Shown piece by piece: positions 36,467-46,245 of a stretch of DNA of 64,000 bases. Numbering within the stretch: position 1 is the first letter of the stretch; every line of letters starts with the position of its first letter. Position numbers and translations under genes: made by a program. The notes under the pieces were generated by a model. The model did no database searches. It had not been told where the DNA came from and saw only the letters and a list, made by a program, of their open reading frames with translations. The stretch is from Aquamicrobium defluvii (GTDB lineage Bacteria > Pseudomonadota > Alphaproteobacteria > Rhizobiales > Rhizobiaceae). The stretch lies in the NCBI RefSeq assembly GCF_004363725.1, contig NZ_SNZF01000016.1, positions 32,476 to 96,475 on the forward strand. Direction: 5' to 3'.

Positions 36467-37111
36467 TTACTTCAGTACGCCTCCGGCTGCAATCACCGCT
36501 TCCGGCGTATCGACATCGAGAACAGCGCCATCGCCGATTTCGACCTCGATAACAGCAAGGCCGCAAGATTCGATGATTTGGCGGGCGCCGACATCGCCTT
36601 CAAGCAGGGTCACCTCTTCATGCAGCGACTGCGGCAGAATGACGGGATTGCCGCGCTTTCCCTGAGAGGCCGCACGCACGACCGCGTGGCCGCCAGCAGT
36701 CCGGAATGCGGAGATCAGGGTTGTAAGATCACCGGCGGTGACATCAGGCATATCGGCAAGCATCACTAGGACGCCGTCGGCCCGGCGAGGCTTCGAGGCG
36801 CCAAAACCCCGTTTTAGCGAGCTTGCCATGCCAGAAGCAAAATCGGGATTGTGGGCAAGATCGAGGTCAAGGCCATCCAAGGCGGCCTGGATTTCCTCGT
36901 GCCGATAACCGGTGACAACCGTCACAGAGTTGGCGCCGCTTGAAATAGCACGTTCTGCAGATCTGCGCACGAGGGGTACGCCGGCGAATTCGGCAAGCAG
37001 CTTGTGCGTTCCTCCCACACCCATACGGCTCGCTCTGCCGGCCGCAAGGAGGATGATCGCGACAGAAATCGGGTCGCGCGAACGCGGCCTTCTCTCGATC
37101 TGCATGGTCAA
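36467..37111 (-). CDS. MocA-type molybdenum cofactor nucleotidyltransferase
   Basis: A 214-residue NTP_transf_3 protein: IILLAAGRASRMGVGGTHKL is the nucleotide-binding signature, VLVMLADMPDVTAGDL is the metal site, and GKRGNPVILP is the conserved downstream block. Relatives transfer CMP to molybdopterin (MocA) or act with coenzyme F420-type substrates. It lies 30 bp after xdhC and in a cluster with a molybdenum hydroxylase, so MocA-like cytidylation of the cofactor is the best reading. The start may also be the ATG at 37105. Confidence 0.8.
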   Translation of the reverse strand: MTMQIERRPRSRDPISVAIILLAAGRASRMGVGGTHKLLAEFAGVPLVRRSAERAISSGANSVTVVTGYRHEEIQAALDGLDLDLAHNPDFASGMASSLKRGFGASKPRRADGVLVMLADMPDVTAGDLTTLISAFRTAGGHAVVRAASQGKRGNPVILPQSLHEEVTLLEGDVGARQIIESCGLAVIEVEIGDGAVLDVDTPEAVIAAGGVLK

Positions 37112-37141
37112 TTGTCTATCGCTCCTTGTTGAGGAAACGCT

Positions 37142-38074
37142 TCAGTCAGATTGAGCGGAGTACGCGGCAGCAATGTCCGCCAGGACAGATAGTGCCAGCG
37201 TACGAGCATCACGAGTGGGACCAAACATTCCTATTGGCGCCTTGATTCGGGCGAGCTGGCTTTGGCTATATCCCAGTGTCCGCAGAACTCCGCAACGTTT
37301 TTCGTGAGTTCGCCGACTTCCTAAAGCACCGATATAGAACGGTTCCCGTGCCAGCGCTGATTTAAGGAAAGGCATCTCTTGATCGATATCGTGAAACAAC
37401 AGTGCGACCGCCGTGTCCTGGTCGATGAATTCATCAATCTTCACAGTTGACTGACCATCAAACGACAAGCGTTCGAACGCCGTAGCCGTAGCAAGCCGCG
37501 TTGCCGCATCGAGCTCAATGCCGCGCCCGCATAAAAGAAGCTTTGCCCTGGGTCTATAGTCCCGCATGAACAGGCGTCCAATCCAGCGCGTCCCAGTGGT
37601 CGGCACCATGACGGTAAGCGACTGACGGTCCGGGTCATAGCCGAGGGCGGTGCGCCTGCGCGATCGAAGCTCGAAAAGAACTTCGCGTACAGCCGTAGCA
37701 TCTTTCAACACGTGAATTGCCAGAGTAATGCCACCGCCGCACGGAAGAACAATGTCGAAAAAGCGCGATCCTTCACCTAGCAGAAGATACCTGTCGACGC
37801 CTTTACCAATCGCTTCGAGTGCTTCCGCTGCGACCGCAGCTTCGGTGCAGCCTCCTGAGACATAGCCACTGTAACCCCCATCCGCGCAAACAGCCATCTG
37901 AGCACCAAGTGCGCGAGAAGATCCTCCTCGGATTTCCACTAAAGTGACGAGCGCGGTTCCAAGACCGCTTTCTGCACTATCGACGGCAAAACGGAGGATC
38001 TCTTCAGGATCGTCGGTCATAGCCGCGCAATACGGTACAACTGGAATCGAGTTTAGATTAGCGAGCGACTTCAA
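37142..38074 (-). CDS. XdhC-family molybdenum hydroxylase maturation protein
   Basis: A 310-residue XdhC/CoxI protein that binds the sulfurated molybdenum cofactor and inserts it into hydroxylases. Typical segments are present: EIRGGSSRALGAQMAVCADG, GYVSGGCTEAAVAAEAL, LLCGRGIELDAATRLATATA in the Rossmann part, and YIGALGSRRTHEKR followed by RIKAPIGMFGPTRDARTLALSVLADIAA-like end. It should serve the hydroxylase encoded from 46246. An internal ATG (MTDDPEEIL) could also start it. About 250 bp upstream to the ligase gene have no supported gene. Confidence 0.9.
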   Translation of the reverse strand: MKSLANLNSIPVVPYCAAMTDDPEEILRFAVDSAESGLGTALVTLVEIRGGSSRALGAQMAVCADGGYSGYVSGGCTEAAVAAEALEAIGKGVDRYLLLGEGSRFFDIVLPCGGGITLAIHVLKDATAVREVLFELRSRRRTALGYDPDRQSLTVMVPTTGTRWIGRLFMRDYRPRAKLLLCGRGIELDAATRLATATAFERLSFDGQSTVKIDEFIDQDTAVALLFHDIDQEMPFLKSALAREPFYIGALGSRRTHEKRCGVLRTLGYSQSQLARIKAPIGMFGPTRDARTLALSVLADIAAAYSAQSD

Positions 38075-38321
38075 GGTACAGTTCTCCCGACATAAAAGCC
38101 CCCGTGATCTTAAGCCGTATTCGTTTTACACCACGGCTTGAGGCAATCGATTTTAGCGTCAGTACGGCGCACGCCTAACAGTTTGGTCATCCAACTAGTT
38201 TTATGCGCATGACGTGAAGCCTCCATTTCCCTCTGCGGCCAGGAATTCGCGAGCGCTTGCCCCCATCACACCAAAGCAAAGATTATGTATCTGAACCATC
38301 TCGCAGTGCCATACATGGGGC

Positions 38322-39962
38322 CTAGTTCGCGCGCGATGCTGTCTCTCGTTCTCTTAGCGTCCGTCTGTCAATTTTCTGCAGGGCCGTCCGGGGAAGTGAC
38401 CCGACAAAGACGATCTCGTCTGGCACTTTGTAGCCGCCACAGTGGTGCCGTACTTGACCCTTCAATTCGTCGGCCATCGCCACATCACCGCTGTAGTGGT
38501 CCTTGAGTACCACATGCGCCTTGACCTTGCTGAGACCATCGGCGCCCTCGATTGCGAAGACAGCTGCCTCCAGCACGCGTTCGTCACGAGTGATGGCGGC
38601 CTCGACCTCGATCGGCGACACCCAAAGGCCCTTCACTTTGAACACATCGTTTGAGCGTCCGGCGAACCAGAAATAGCCGTCCTTATCGAACAACAAATGG
38701 TCTCCGGTCCTCACCCACTCACCCTGGAACGTTGCCTTGGTTTCGTCGAACTTCCGCCAGTAGAACAGGCAAGCCGTCCGCGACTTTACCAGGCATTCCC
38801 CCGGTGTATCGGGGTTTGTAATGGTGTTCCCATCGTCGTCCACCAGCCGGATCTCCACGCCAACGATAGGCTTCCCAAGCGATCCCCGCCGGAAATCTGA
38901 AGGTCTGTTGGCAATCCACTCATATGTCACTTCGGACGAACCAATGCTGTCAAACAATTCCAGCCCGAACCGGCGATGCCAACGTTCGAACACTTCCGGA
39001 GGCATCTTCTCTGACGCAGTATAGACTGCGCCCAGCGAGGAAAAATTGGGCTCCAGCCCGTGCTCTTCGAAATGGGCCAGCAACAGCTTGATGACCGTAG
39101 GGACGGTAATCAGCTTCGTCGGAAGATGCGTTTCTATAGCATCTGTCAGCTTCGAGGGAGTTAGATTGTCTGACATTATGATGGCAGTTCCGCCCCAATA
39201 GAGCGGAATCAGCAGACCCGGCCACAGCCCATGAGTGAAGTACTTTTTGGAGGTTGCGAACACGATGTCGTTTTCCGTGTAGCTCCACCAGAACCCTTGA
39301 CGCTCGGGGACCAGAATGAAGTCATGGGCAAGATGCGTGATACCCTTCGAGGTTCCCGTCGTACCGCCGGAATAAAACATGTAGCTTACGTCGTTGGCAT
39401 GCAGCGGGGTGGCCTCGAACTGTGCCGATTGACCGTGCACAAGTGAGCCATAGGTCGTGACACGAAGCCCGGCCCGAGTGATGCCAGTGGCCTCAGGTGC
39501 ATCGCCGTTGACAAGGATCGTCCGGAGCGTTGCGGGCAAAATGTCCTGCGCCTCGATGATCTTTGCCATTTGCCGGTCATCTATGAAGACCGCAGTGGCG
39601 GCTGTGTCGCGGATGAAGTAGACAAGCTGGTCGGTCTTATAAAGATCCGAGATGCTGACCGGGACTAGACCGGCCCGAAGTGCGCCCAGCCAAATGGCCA
39701 CGCTTGCTAGCGTATCGGTCGCCGAGATCAGGATCCGGGACCGTTCGGGCAAGCCGGCAGCGCACAGCCCATTAGCGGCACGGCAGACTTCGGCGAGCAG
39801 GGCGCGATAGCTGATCGCCTCGCCGTCCGAGATGAGCGCTGTTTTGTCTGCCCGGCCACCCTCGACGTGTCGATCGAGCAGGAGGTCCGTCGCATTCACA
39901 TATTCAGGGATTGCCGGATCGTTCCAGGCCTTCCAGGCTTCAGAATAGATTGGCAAAGTCAT
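38322..39962 (-). CDS. Aromatic acid:CoA ligase (benzoate-CoA ligase family)
   Basis: A 546-residue acyl-adenylate enzyme. Core motifs are MFYSGGTTGTSKGITHL (A3, phosphate loop), DSIGSSEVTYEW (A5), WVRTGDHLLF (A7), FAGRSNDVFKVKGLWVSPIE (A8), and LPRTALQKIDRRTLRE with the catalytic Lys (A10). The overall pattern, with the conserved KYFTHGLWPGLL region, is that of benzoate/hydroxybenzoate CoA ligases. It is the last gene of the liv-type operon (48 bp after livF), so the imported acid is probably activated as its CoA thioester. Which acid cannot be told. Confidence 0.85.
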   Translation of the reverse strand: MTLPIYSEAWKAWNDPAIPEYVNATDLLLDRHVEGGRADKTALISDGEAISYRALLAEVCRAANGLCAAGLPERSRILISATDTLASVAIWLGALRAGLVPVSISDLYKTDQLVYFIRDTAATAVFIDDRQMAKIIEAQDILPATLRTILVNGDAPEATGITRAGLRVTTYGSLVHGQSAQFEATPLHANDVSYMFYSGGTTGTSKGITHLAHDFILVPERQGFWWSYTENDIVFATSKKYFTHGLWPGLLIPLYWGGTAIIMSDNLTPSKLTDAIETHLPTKLITVPTVIKLLLAHFEEHGLEPNFSSLGAVYTASEKMPPEVFERWHRRFGLELFDSIGSSEVTYEWIANRPSDFRRGSLGKPIVGVEIRLVDDDGNTITNPDTPGECLVKSRTACLFYWRKFDETKATFQGEWVRTGDHLLFDKDGYFWFAGRSNDVFKVKGLWVSPIEVEAAITRDERVLEAAVFAIEGADGLSKVKAHVVLKDHYSGDVAMADELKGQVRHHCGGYKVPDEIVFVGSLPRTALQKIDRRTLRERETASRAN

Positions 39963-40010
39963 CTTTTTTCCACACGTATTTGTTGTTCTGCTAACGGCGG
40001 GCGCTAAGGC

Positions 40011-40736
40011 TCACGAAATCCCGAGATAAGCGTTCTTTATATCCGCGCGCGCCTCGAGCCCGGCAGGCGTACCCGCAAATTGCACCATTCCCTGCGAAAG
40101 CACTGTCACAGTATCGGCAAGCGACATTGCCATGGCTGCATTCTGCTCGACGAGGAGGATAGACGTTCCAGTCTCCTTGATCCGCGCCAGGGTTGCGCGA
40201 ACCTCCTCGACGATGACCGGAGCCAAACCTTCGGAAGGTTCATCGAGAATGAGAAGGACCGGATCAGCGAGCATCGCGCGTGCAATAGCCAACATCTGCT
40301 GTTCCCCACCGGAAAGCTGATGGCCCAAATGCCCCATACGCTCGGAAATACGAGGGAAAATCGCCAGGACTTGATCGCGCCGCGCGGCAGAACACCCCCG
40401 TGCCCACATGGCGACCTCAATATGCTCCCGCACTGTCAACGAGCCAAAAATCCCACGGTTCTCTGGCACATAGCCAATTCCCTGTGCGATGATACGATGG
40501 GTTGACATATCGCTAATGGTCTTGCCGTTGAAGGCGATGCGGCCTCTTCGGATCGGCGTAAGGCCAACGATAGATCGCAAAGTAGTCGTCTTGCCCGCAC
40601 CGTTTCGTCCCAGGAGGGCGAGGCATTGGCCATGCCTCAACTCCAGGCTTTCGCCTTGCAGGATATAACTTTCTCCATAGTAGGTATGGATGTCGCACAA
40701 TTCGAGTAGCGGCCGGCTGGGATTCGTCTCGGTCAT
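40011..40736 (-). CDS. livF: Branched-chain-type ABC transporter ATPase LivF
   Basis: A 241-residue ABC ATPase: Walker A LGRNGAGKTTTLRSIVGLTP, signature HQLSGGEQQMLAIAR, Walker B PVLLILDEPSEGLAP, H-loop SILLVEQNAAMAM. The pattern GEQQMLAIARAM plus EPSEGLAP is that of LivF-type subunits. It overlaps livG by 4 bp (stop 40733, start 40736). It powers uptake in the cytoplasm with LivG. Confidence 0.92.
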   Translation of the reverse strand: MTETNPSRPLLELCDIHTYYGESYILQGESLELRHGQCLALLGRNGAGKTTTLRSIVGLTPIRRGRIAFNGKTISDMSTHRIIAQGIGYVPENRGIFGSLTVREHIEVAMWARGCSAARRDQVLAIFPRISERMGHLGHQLSGGEQQMLAIARAMLADPVLLILDEPSEGLAPVIVEEVRATLARIKETGTSILLVEQNAAMAMSLADTVTVLSQGMVQFAGTPAGLEARADIKNAYLGIS

Positions 40737-41500
40737 AGGTTGGCTCCGTGATAGCTTGCGGATTCTCCGAGATAGGCGGCGCGAACTTCTGGGTTTTGCC
40801 GGATCTGATCAGGCGAGCCGGTGGCGACCGCAACGCCGTAGTTAAGCACCGTTACCTGTTCGCAAACTCCGAACACTACGTCCATGTCATGTTCGACAAG
40901 CACAAGAGTAATATCCTTGGGCAGAGCGCGCAGGGTATCGATCAACAGCAGCCGTTCTGCAGGCGATGTTCCCGCCGCAGGTTCGTCAAGCAACAGAGCT
41001 TTGGGTGAACATGCCAGAGCAATCCCTACTTCTAGCTGGCGTTTCTGGCCATAGGACAGGGTCTTGACCTCCCGGTGCAGCGCATCCTCTAGTCTCATGC
41101 GCACAGCAACCTCTTCGGCTTTAGTTCGCATTGCACTAAAGCTGGATGCAGATCGGATAAGGTTGAACCGGTTGGGCGTTCCCGCCTGCACCGCCAGCCG
41201 AAGGTTCTCAAAAACCGTGAGGCCCTCAAACAAGGCATTCTTTTGGAATGAGCGGGCGAGACCGGCGCGATTGACCTGCTCGGGCGTTAGCCCCGCCAAG
41301 TCCCGCCGATCGAGGCTTATGGAACCGCTTGTCGGTTTAAGCCAACCGGAGATCATGTTGAACAGCGTAGTCTTGCCCGCGCCGTTCGGACCGACGATGG
41401 CGTGCCGAGCGCCCGCGTCGACCTCCAGGTCGAACCCCTGTATGATTTGTAGGGCACCAAAATGCTTCTTGAGGTTCTTTATCGACAGTTGGGCCATCAC
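40733..41500 (-). CDS. livG: Branched-chain-type ABC transporter ATPase LivG
   Basis: A 255-residue ABC ATPase with Walker A VGPNGAGKTTLFNMISGWLK, signature LSYGQKRQLEVGIALA, Walker B KALLLDEPAAGTSPAE, and H-loop LVLVEHDMDVVF. The SYGQKRQLE signature is typical of LivG subunits. It overlaps livM at 41497-41500 and livF at 40733-40736. Confidence 0.92.
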   Translation of the reverse strand: MMAQLSIKNLKKHFGALQIIQGFDLEVDAGARHAIVGPNGAGKTTLFNMISGWLKPTSGSISLDRRDLAGLTPEQVNRAGLARSFQKNALFEGLTVFENLRLAVQAGTPNRFNLIRSASSFSAMRTKAEEVAVRMRLEDALHREVKTLSYGQKRQLEVGIALACSPKALLLDEPAAGTSPAERLLLIDTLRALPKDITLVLVEHDMDVVFGVCEQVTVLNYGVAVATGSPDQIRQNPEVRAAYLGESASYHGANL

Positions 41501-42531
41501 GCGCGCCCCCTCTTGAGCAAGGTTTGTAGCCGGGTGGAGAGCATACCGAGAAAGCCAGCTATGCCACCTTTGAAAAAAGCGACGACCAGCACAAACATGA
41601 TGCCGAAGATCATCATGTATGAATCAGTAAGCGTGGAAAGGAAACTTTTGAGCAACACGTAGAACGCCGCACCCAGCAAGGGGCCGAAAAAAGCTTGCGA
41701 GCCTCCAATGATGACAATAAAAAGGACCTCGCCCGACATTTGCCAGGACATGATATGCGGATTAACGAAATAGGCGTGCTGCGCCCATAGGCTCCCCGCC
41801 AGGCCCGCAACCAGGCCGGAGATGGCAAAGGCGAGGGCCTTGTAGGGAGTCGGGTTGTAACCGATAGCCATTATGCGCTTCTCGTTTTCTCGAATGCCCG
41901 CCAGCGTTCGACCAAAAGGGCTTTCCACCACCATGCGCAGGGCTATCAGCGTCACCACGAAGAACGCCAAAACCGTGAGGTAAAAGGTATGGTCGCTATG
42001 GGTATTCAATCCGAGTAGGCTGAGATCCAGCCGAGGAATACCTGTCATGCCGTCATCGCCTCCCGTCATGCGGGATTTTTCCGCAATGGCGTGAAGCAAC
42101 TGCCCGAAGGCGAGCGTGATCAGCAGGAACTGCACGCCGCGTGTGCGCACGCTGAGTATGCCGATGAGACAGGCAATGATGAGACTTGCCAGCATGGCGC
42201 CGATCATGCCAATCCACACCGGATAGCCAAGCAGCACCGTGGCAATGGCGGTGATGTAGGCGCCAACGCCAAGGAACGCGGCGTGGCCCAAAGACACCAG
42301 GCCCGTATAGCCAACCAGAAGATTTAACCCGGACGCAAGGAGGGCGAGGATCAGCACTTCGGTCAAAAGCGAGATCGGGTAGCTGCCTAAAAGGAGAGGT
42401 GCGACGAGTAAGCCGGCAAGACCGGTCGCTGCCATGATCCAGAATCTGCTGTTACGGCGATGATCCGCATCCATCCCTGTTGCCGGCACTAACGATACTT
42501 TGGAAGTATGCCGAGTGAGCGAGTTTTCCAT
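41497..42531 (-). CDS. livM: Branched-chain-type ABC permease LivM
   Basis: A 344-residue membrane protein with about nine to ten hydrophobic segments starting at FWIMAATGLAGLLVAPLLLG. The HAAFLGVGAYITAI box and RTRGVQFLLITLAFGQ are LivM-specific, and the conserved ESPFGRTLAGIRENEKRIMA loop couples to the ATPases. It forms the channel with LivH. Confidence 0.9.
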   Translation of the reverse strand: MENSLTRHTSKVSLVPATGMDADHRRNSRFWIMAATGLAGLLVAPLLLGSYPISLLTEVLILALLASGLNLLVGYTGLVSLGHAAFLGVGAYITAIATVLLGYPVWIGMIGAMLASLIIACLIGILSVRTRGVQFLLITLAFGQLLHAIAEKSRMTGGDDGMTGIPRLDLSLLGLNTHSDHTFYLTVLAFFVVTLIALRMVVESPFGRTLAGIRENEKRIMAIGYNPTPYKALAFAISGLVAGLAGSLWAQHAYFVNPHIMSWQMSGEVLFIVIIGGSQAFFGPLLGAAFYVLLKSFLSTLTDSYMMIFGIMFVLVVAFFKGGIAGFLGMLSTRLQTLLKRGRA

Positions 42532-42548
42532 GATGTAAACCGTTCTGA

Positions 42549-43436
42549 CTAGATCGTCTGTTGAGGGCGGCCGAAAAGGCCAAGCGGCCGGACGATCAGC
42601 GTGGCGGCCAGAAGGATGTAAATCGCAAAAGTCGAGGCCTCCGGCAGGTAGGCTTGGGTCAGTGTATCAGTCATGCCGACTATGATGGCGCCGATAAAGC
42701 ATCCCTTCACCGACCCAAGGCCACCTAGGATGACCACCACGAGAGTGGGGATAAGTATCTGCACGCCCATGTTGACGTCGATCGACAACTCGGCGCCGGC
42801 AACCACGCCGGCAAAACCCGCGAGACCACACCCGAGCGCGAAGACCAGCGCGAAGACCAGATAGATGTTAATCCCCATTGCCCGGACCATCTCGTTGTCG
42901 TCAACTCCGGCCCTAACCACGGCACCCAACACGGTCCGTTCAAGCAGAAACCATGCACTGAGCGCCACTGTAAGTCCGATTATGATGATGAACAGTCGAT
43001 ACGTTGGATAAAGAATGCCAATATTGACCGCTCCTCGTAAGAATTCGGGCTTGTCTATACTTAGGAAGGTCAGTCCGAGCGTTTCGAAAAAGATCAGGTC
43101 GATGGCGCCTATGACGAAAAAAAGCAGGCCAAACGTAAGGAGAGCCATGTCGAGATGCGCACTTCGCCCCTGGTCTTTAAGCGGTTGCAGTACGAAATAT
43201 TGCAGAACGAATCCGAGCAGAAGCGGCAGCAACGGCGCGATCGTAAGTGCGAGCCAGAAGTTGCCAGTCGTACTAAACAGGGCATAACCGAAATATGCAC
43301 CGACCATATAGAAGGCGCCATGCGCTAGATTGAGAGTATCCATCAATCCGAAGATGATGGTGAGGCCGATCGCCATCAGGAAGATGAGCATCGACAGTTG
43401 CAGCCCATTCAGGGCGTTGAACAGAAAAAAGGACAT
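42549..43436 (-). CDS. livH: Branched-chain-type ABC permease LivH
   Basis: A 295-residue membrane protein. The ATG at 43436 (MSFFLFNALNGLQLSMLIFL) is preferred to one at 43502, since the LivH fold starts here. The box LNLAHGAFYMVGAYFGY is the LivH signature; LLERTVLGAVVRAGVDDNEM is the coupling loop. The gene lies between the substrate-binding gene and livM. Confidence 0.9.
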   Translation of the reverse strand: MSFFLFNALNGLQLSMLIFLMAIGLTIIFGLMDTLNLAHGAFYMVGAYFGYALFSTTGNFWLALTIAPLLPLLLGFVLQYFVLQPLKDQGRSAHLDMALLTFGLLFFVIGAIDLIFFETLGLTFLSIDKPEFLRGAVNIGILYPTYRLFIIIIGLTVALSAWFLLERTVLGAVVRAGVDDNEMVRAMGINIYLVFALVFALGCGLAGFAGVVAGAELSIDVNMGVQILIPTLVVVILGGLGSVKGCFIGAIIVGMTDTLTQAYLPEASTFAIYILLAATLIVRPLGLFGRPQQTI

Positions 43437-43503
43437 CGCGTTACCTGACCTAGCTGAAGAACGAGGCGCCAGGAACCAGCCAGGCGCCCCAATTGGGCTC
43501 AAG

Positions 43504-44704
43504 CTACATTTTGCAGCCGGGCAGGTCCTCGCCGTAAGGAGTGGTAGTTACCAACTCGTGATGTAGGCTACCTGCGCCTTCTACGATGCGGATGATATAA
43601 AGCTCGTCCTGAACCGCGTTGTTGGAGCTGTTGAAGTGCACAGGGCCGCGGGGATCATTCACAAGCTTCAACTTCGAGATGGCCGAAATGATGTCAGCGC
43701 CATCCGCAGGCAAGTTGCCGCCATTAGCCTTTATAGCATCGGCAAGGCCGTCAAATATTGCGACCGCGTTGGTGTAGCCAAGCGCGTTGGACGCCATGGG
43801 CAGGCGACCGAACTTGGCTTTGAATTCACTTTTGAACCGCTCGGAGGCCGGGGTCTTCAGGGCATTGGTATAAACGGTGATCTGCATGGCATCGCGTTGA
43901 GCACCACCCATAGCACTCCACAGGGCTTCGTCATAAAGCCACATGTCGCCCCGCAGCGGCATCATTTCCTTCATGCCGAAGTCCGCGTGTTGCTTGACGA
44001 CCTGCACAGCTTCCGAACCGGCATAAAACGAATAAATCATCTCGGCACCAGTCTGCTGCGCGCGCAGCAATGATGGGCCCCAATCTTTAGTCGTTGTAAA
44101 CGGCGTCATGATTTCCATCACCACTTTACCGCCCGCGCCTTCGAAGCCGCGCTTGAAACCTTCCTTCATGGCCTGACCCGCGGAATAGTCCGGCCCCATG
44201 AATACGGCGGTCTTCACGCCCGATTTCGCCCAGTAGGCGCCAGCGGCGGACTGAAGTGCGTTGGCCGAGAATGAAGTTCGCGCAACATAGGGACTGCAAA
44301 ATTTGGTGGTCAATTCATCCGCAACGGCGAAACCTGCAACGAAGAGGGACTCGCTCTTGGTTCGCGATACCGGCGAGTGCTATGCCGACCCCTGACGAAA
44401 TCGTCCCGCCAAAGATTGCGACGCCGTCTGACTTGATAAGCTTGTTGGCCTTCTGAATCCCGGCCGGCGGAGAGTTCTCGGAATCTTCCTTGATGATCTG
44501 GATCCGGTAGTCGCCGGCTTTGCCCCCGCGCTCATCCAAGGCAAGCATCCAGCCATCTTCAATATCTTTGGCTAGTTGAGCATATGTACCGCTGAAGTCA
44601 GTGATAAGACCGACCTTGACGACTTTCTCCTGCGAAAAAGCGGCGCTGCTGGCGGCCGCCAAGAGTCCGACGGTCAACAAGACCGCGTTTGCGTACTTCC
44701 TCAT
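43504..44704 (-). pseudogene. Branched-chain-type ABC substrate-binding protein, frameshifted
   Basis: Two frames together give one complete periplasmic binding protein. The first (44704 to about 44330) has a signal peptide (NAVLLTVGLLAAASSAAFSQ) and KVVKVGLITDFSGTYAQLAK, then reaches GIANQERVPL and falls out of frame. The second (to 43504) continues LFVAGFAVADELTTKFCSPY after the join and ends YGEDLPGCKM. A one-base insertion or two-base deletion in CCCTC near 44360 explains this. It could be a true null or a sequencing error, because every other gene of the operon is intact. The substrate was probably an aromatic acid, by its neighbours. Confidence 0.8.
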
Positions 44705-44731
44705 ATCTTCTCCTCCCAAGAGACGCGCCAC

Positions 44732-45050
44732 TTAAGGTAAATTGGTGCGATAATGCGCATTTAAATGACTCCACGATGATTTTGTCAAGAAACAATTATC
44801 AGGCCGAGCCGCGCCCGTTGATTCGATTGACGTTTTATGGTGACCGCTAGAGGGAGAGGTGTGTGTCCCTGTGCTTATAACGATAATGAAAGTCCGAAAA
44901 TTTGTTGTCAACTAAATTTATGTATTTTATCGTTTATGTCTGTCCCCTGTCATCTCCGTTGAAGGGCAGGCAGATATCTGGAGTGCCGTGACATGACCGA
45001 CGTCCCAGATAAGATCAATGTCCTGTGGGATATGATGCTTCGCAGTTGAT
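44732..45050. promoter_or_regulatory. Promoter region of the liv-ligase operon, with an inverted repeat
   Basis: An AT-rich stretch contains AACGATAA (44879-44886) and its complement TTATCGTT (44927-44934), a dyad with arms 40 bases apart. It lies upstream of the liv-ligase operon and downstream of the Rrf2 gene, so it is a candidate operator region. No gene is supported here. Confidence 0.35.
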
Positions 45051-45503
45051 TTACGTGACCGCTTTACCGCTGGGATTTGGCTGGTCCCCAGCGCCCCTTA
45101 GTCGGCGCATACTATTGTTGATGATGGTCTGTAGAGTGACGGACTGCAGCGTTGCCGCTGAAATGCGATCAATCTCTTCCATGACCCGAAAGAGTTCGGC
45201 TGCGACATTGGAGGGCGCGTCCGGTCGGTCTGGGCTGGTGAACCAATCGGGTTCGAACAATTTTATGATATCGTACAGCGCGATCTTACGTGCGTCACCC
45301 ACGAAACTGCACCCCCCGCCGACGCCTCGTGTTGATTCGGCTAGCCCTGCTAAAGACAGGGTGCGAAGCACTTTCGCAAGATGGTGTTGCGACATGCCGT
45401 AAATCTCGGCAATTTCGCTAGCGGGAATTTGCTCGCCCGGACGCGAGGCCATATGTAGGAGGGCTACAATCGCTGCCCGCGTCGCCTGCTGCAATTTCAT
45501 CAA
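45051..45503 (-). CDS. Rrf2-family transcriptional regulator
   Basis: A 150-residue Rrf2 regulator: MKLQQATRAAIVALLHMASR, the winged-helix segment IPASEIAEIYGMSQHHLAKV, then LAGLAESTRGVGGGCSFVGD. Iron-sulfur ligands typical of IscR/NsrR are not present as a cysteine triad (only one Cys, in GGGCSF). BadM of Rhodopseudomonas, a benzoate-pathway repressor, is of this type without a cluster. It lies beside an aromatic CoA ligase operon and probably controls one or both flanking operons. Confidence 0.85.
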   Translation of the reverse strand: MMKLQQATRAAIVALLHMASRPGEQIPASEIAEIYGMSQHHLAKVLRTLSLAGLAESTRGVGGGCSFVGDARKIALYDIIKLFEPDWFTSPDRPDAPSNVAAELFRVMEEIDRISAATLQSVTLQTIINNSMRRLRGAGDQPNPSGKAVT

Positions 45504-45535
45504 TTATCTCCTAGTGTCCGCCAATACAGCAGGGC

Positions 45536-45994
45536 CTAGTCGGCCCGCATTTCCAATTCTATGTAAGGTCCTGCAGCCATGCCCTGCATGCGGAAAAACG
45601 CAATCAAGCTCTGTGCGTCGATGTGCACCATTGTGCGGATCAGGTCTATGCTGTGTTCTCGAAAATACGCGATTGACGCTTCGAACAGCCGCGAGGCGAC
45701 TTGCAAATGGCGGTGTTCCGGTCGCACGGCGACTGCCTGGATCCAGCCGCAAGGCGGTGAGCCAAATTCCCAAGCCTGGATCGACCCCAAAACGTAACCT
45801 ATTACCTGCCCGTCACGCCGGGCAACGAATAAGAGAGATGACCGGTCCGTGCTCTGTCGCAGATAGTGCGCGTACCAAAAGTCCGCTTTCGAGGTCCCGG
45901 TTACAGCTGCGTCAATCTCCACAATTTCGGGGACATCTACCAAATTCACCGGGGAGATGGTGACATCTTCGCCAAGTTTCACATCCTGAGTCAT
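45536..45994 (-). CDS. GNAT-family N-acetyltransferase
   Basis: A 152-residue GNAT protein. The acetyl-CoA binding region is WIQAVAVRPEHRHLQVASRL, following VARRDGQVIGYVLGSIQ. The ATG at 45994 (MTQDVKLGEDV) was chosen by the fold. It is transcribed just ahead of the Rrf2 gene, 32 bp apart. In Rhodopseudomonas the GNAT protein BadL acetylates aminobenzoates to make a pathway inducer, so a similar signalling role is conceivable here but only by analogy. Confidence 0.8.
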   Translation of the reverse strand: MTQDVKLGEDVTISPVNLVDVPEIVEIDAAVTGTSKADFWYAHYLRQSTDRSSLLFVARRDGQVIGYVLGSIQAWEFGSPPCGWIQAVAVRPEHRHLQVASRLFEASIAYFREHSIDLIRTMVHIDAQSLIAFFRMQGMAAGPYIELEMRAD

Positions 45995-46245
45995 CTTTTC
46001 ATCTCTCCATTTAACCACTGCCAGCCAACTGACGGTACCCCAAGCCCCGCGAGTCCCGCAATAGTCCTCGCATGGCAGGGGTCGGGCCGCAATTTTAATG
46101 TGGTAAAACCGTACTAAATAACCTTTACACAGATGTCGGATTGGTGCTAGTTCTCTTGCAGACGCCACCCGTTCATCAGATCGGGCAACTTCATCAAGGC
46201 CGGAGCGCATTGACGCGATCCTGTCGCTTGCGAGGCAGTGAATTG
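45995..46245. promoter_or_regulatory. Divergent promoter region of GNAT-Rrf2 and hydroxylase operons
   Basis: About 250 bp with an AT-rich patch around 46095-46130 (GGTAAAACCGTACTAAATAA). It separates two operons that are probably controlled together. No operator can be defined with confidence. Confidence 0.35.
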
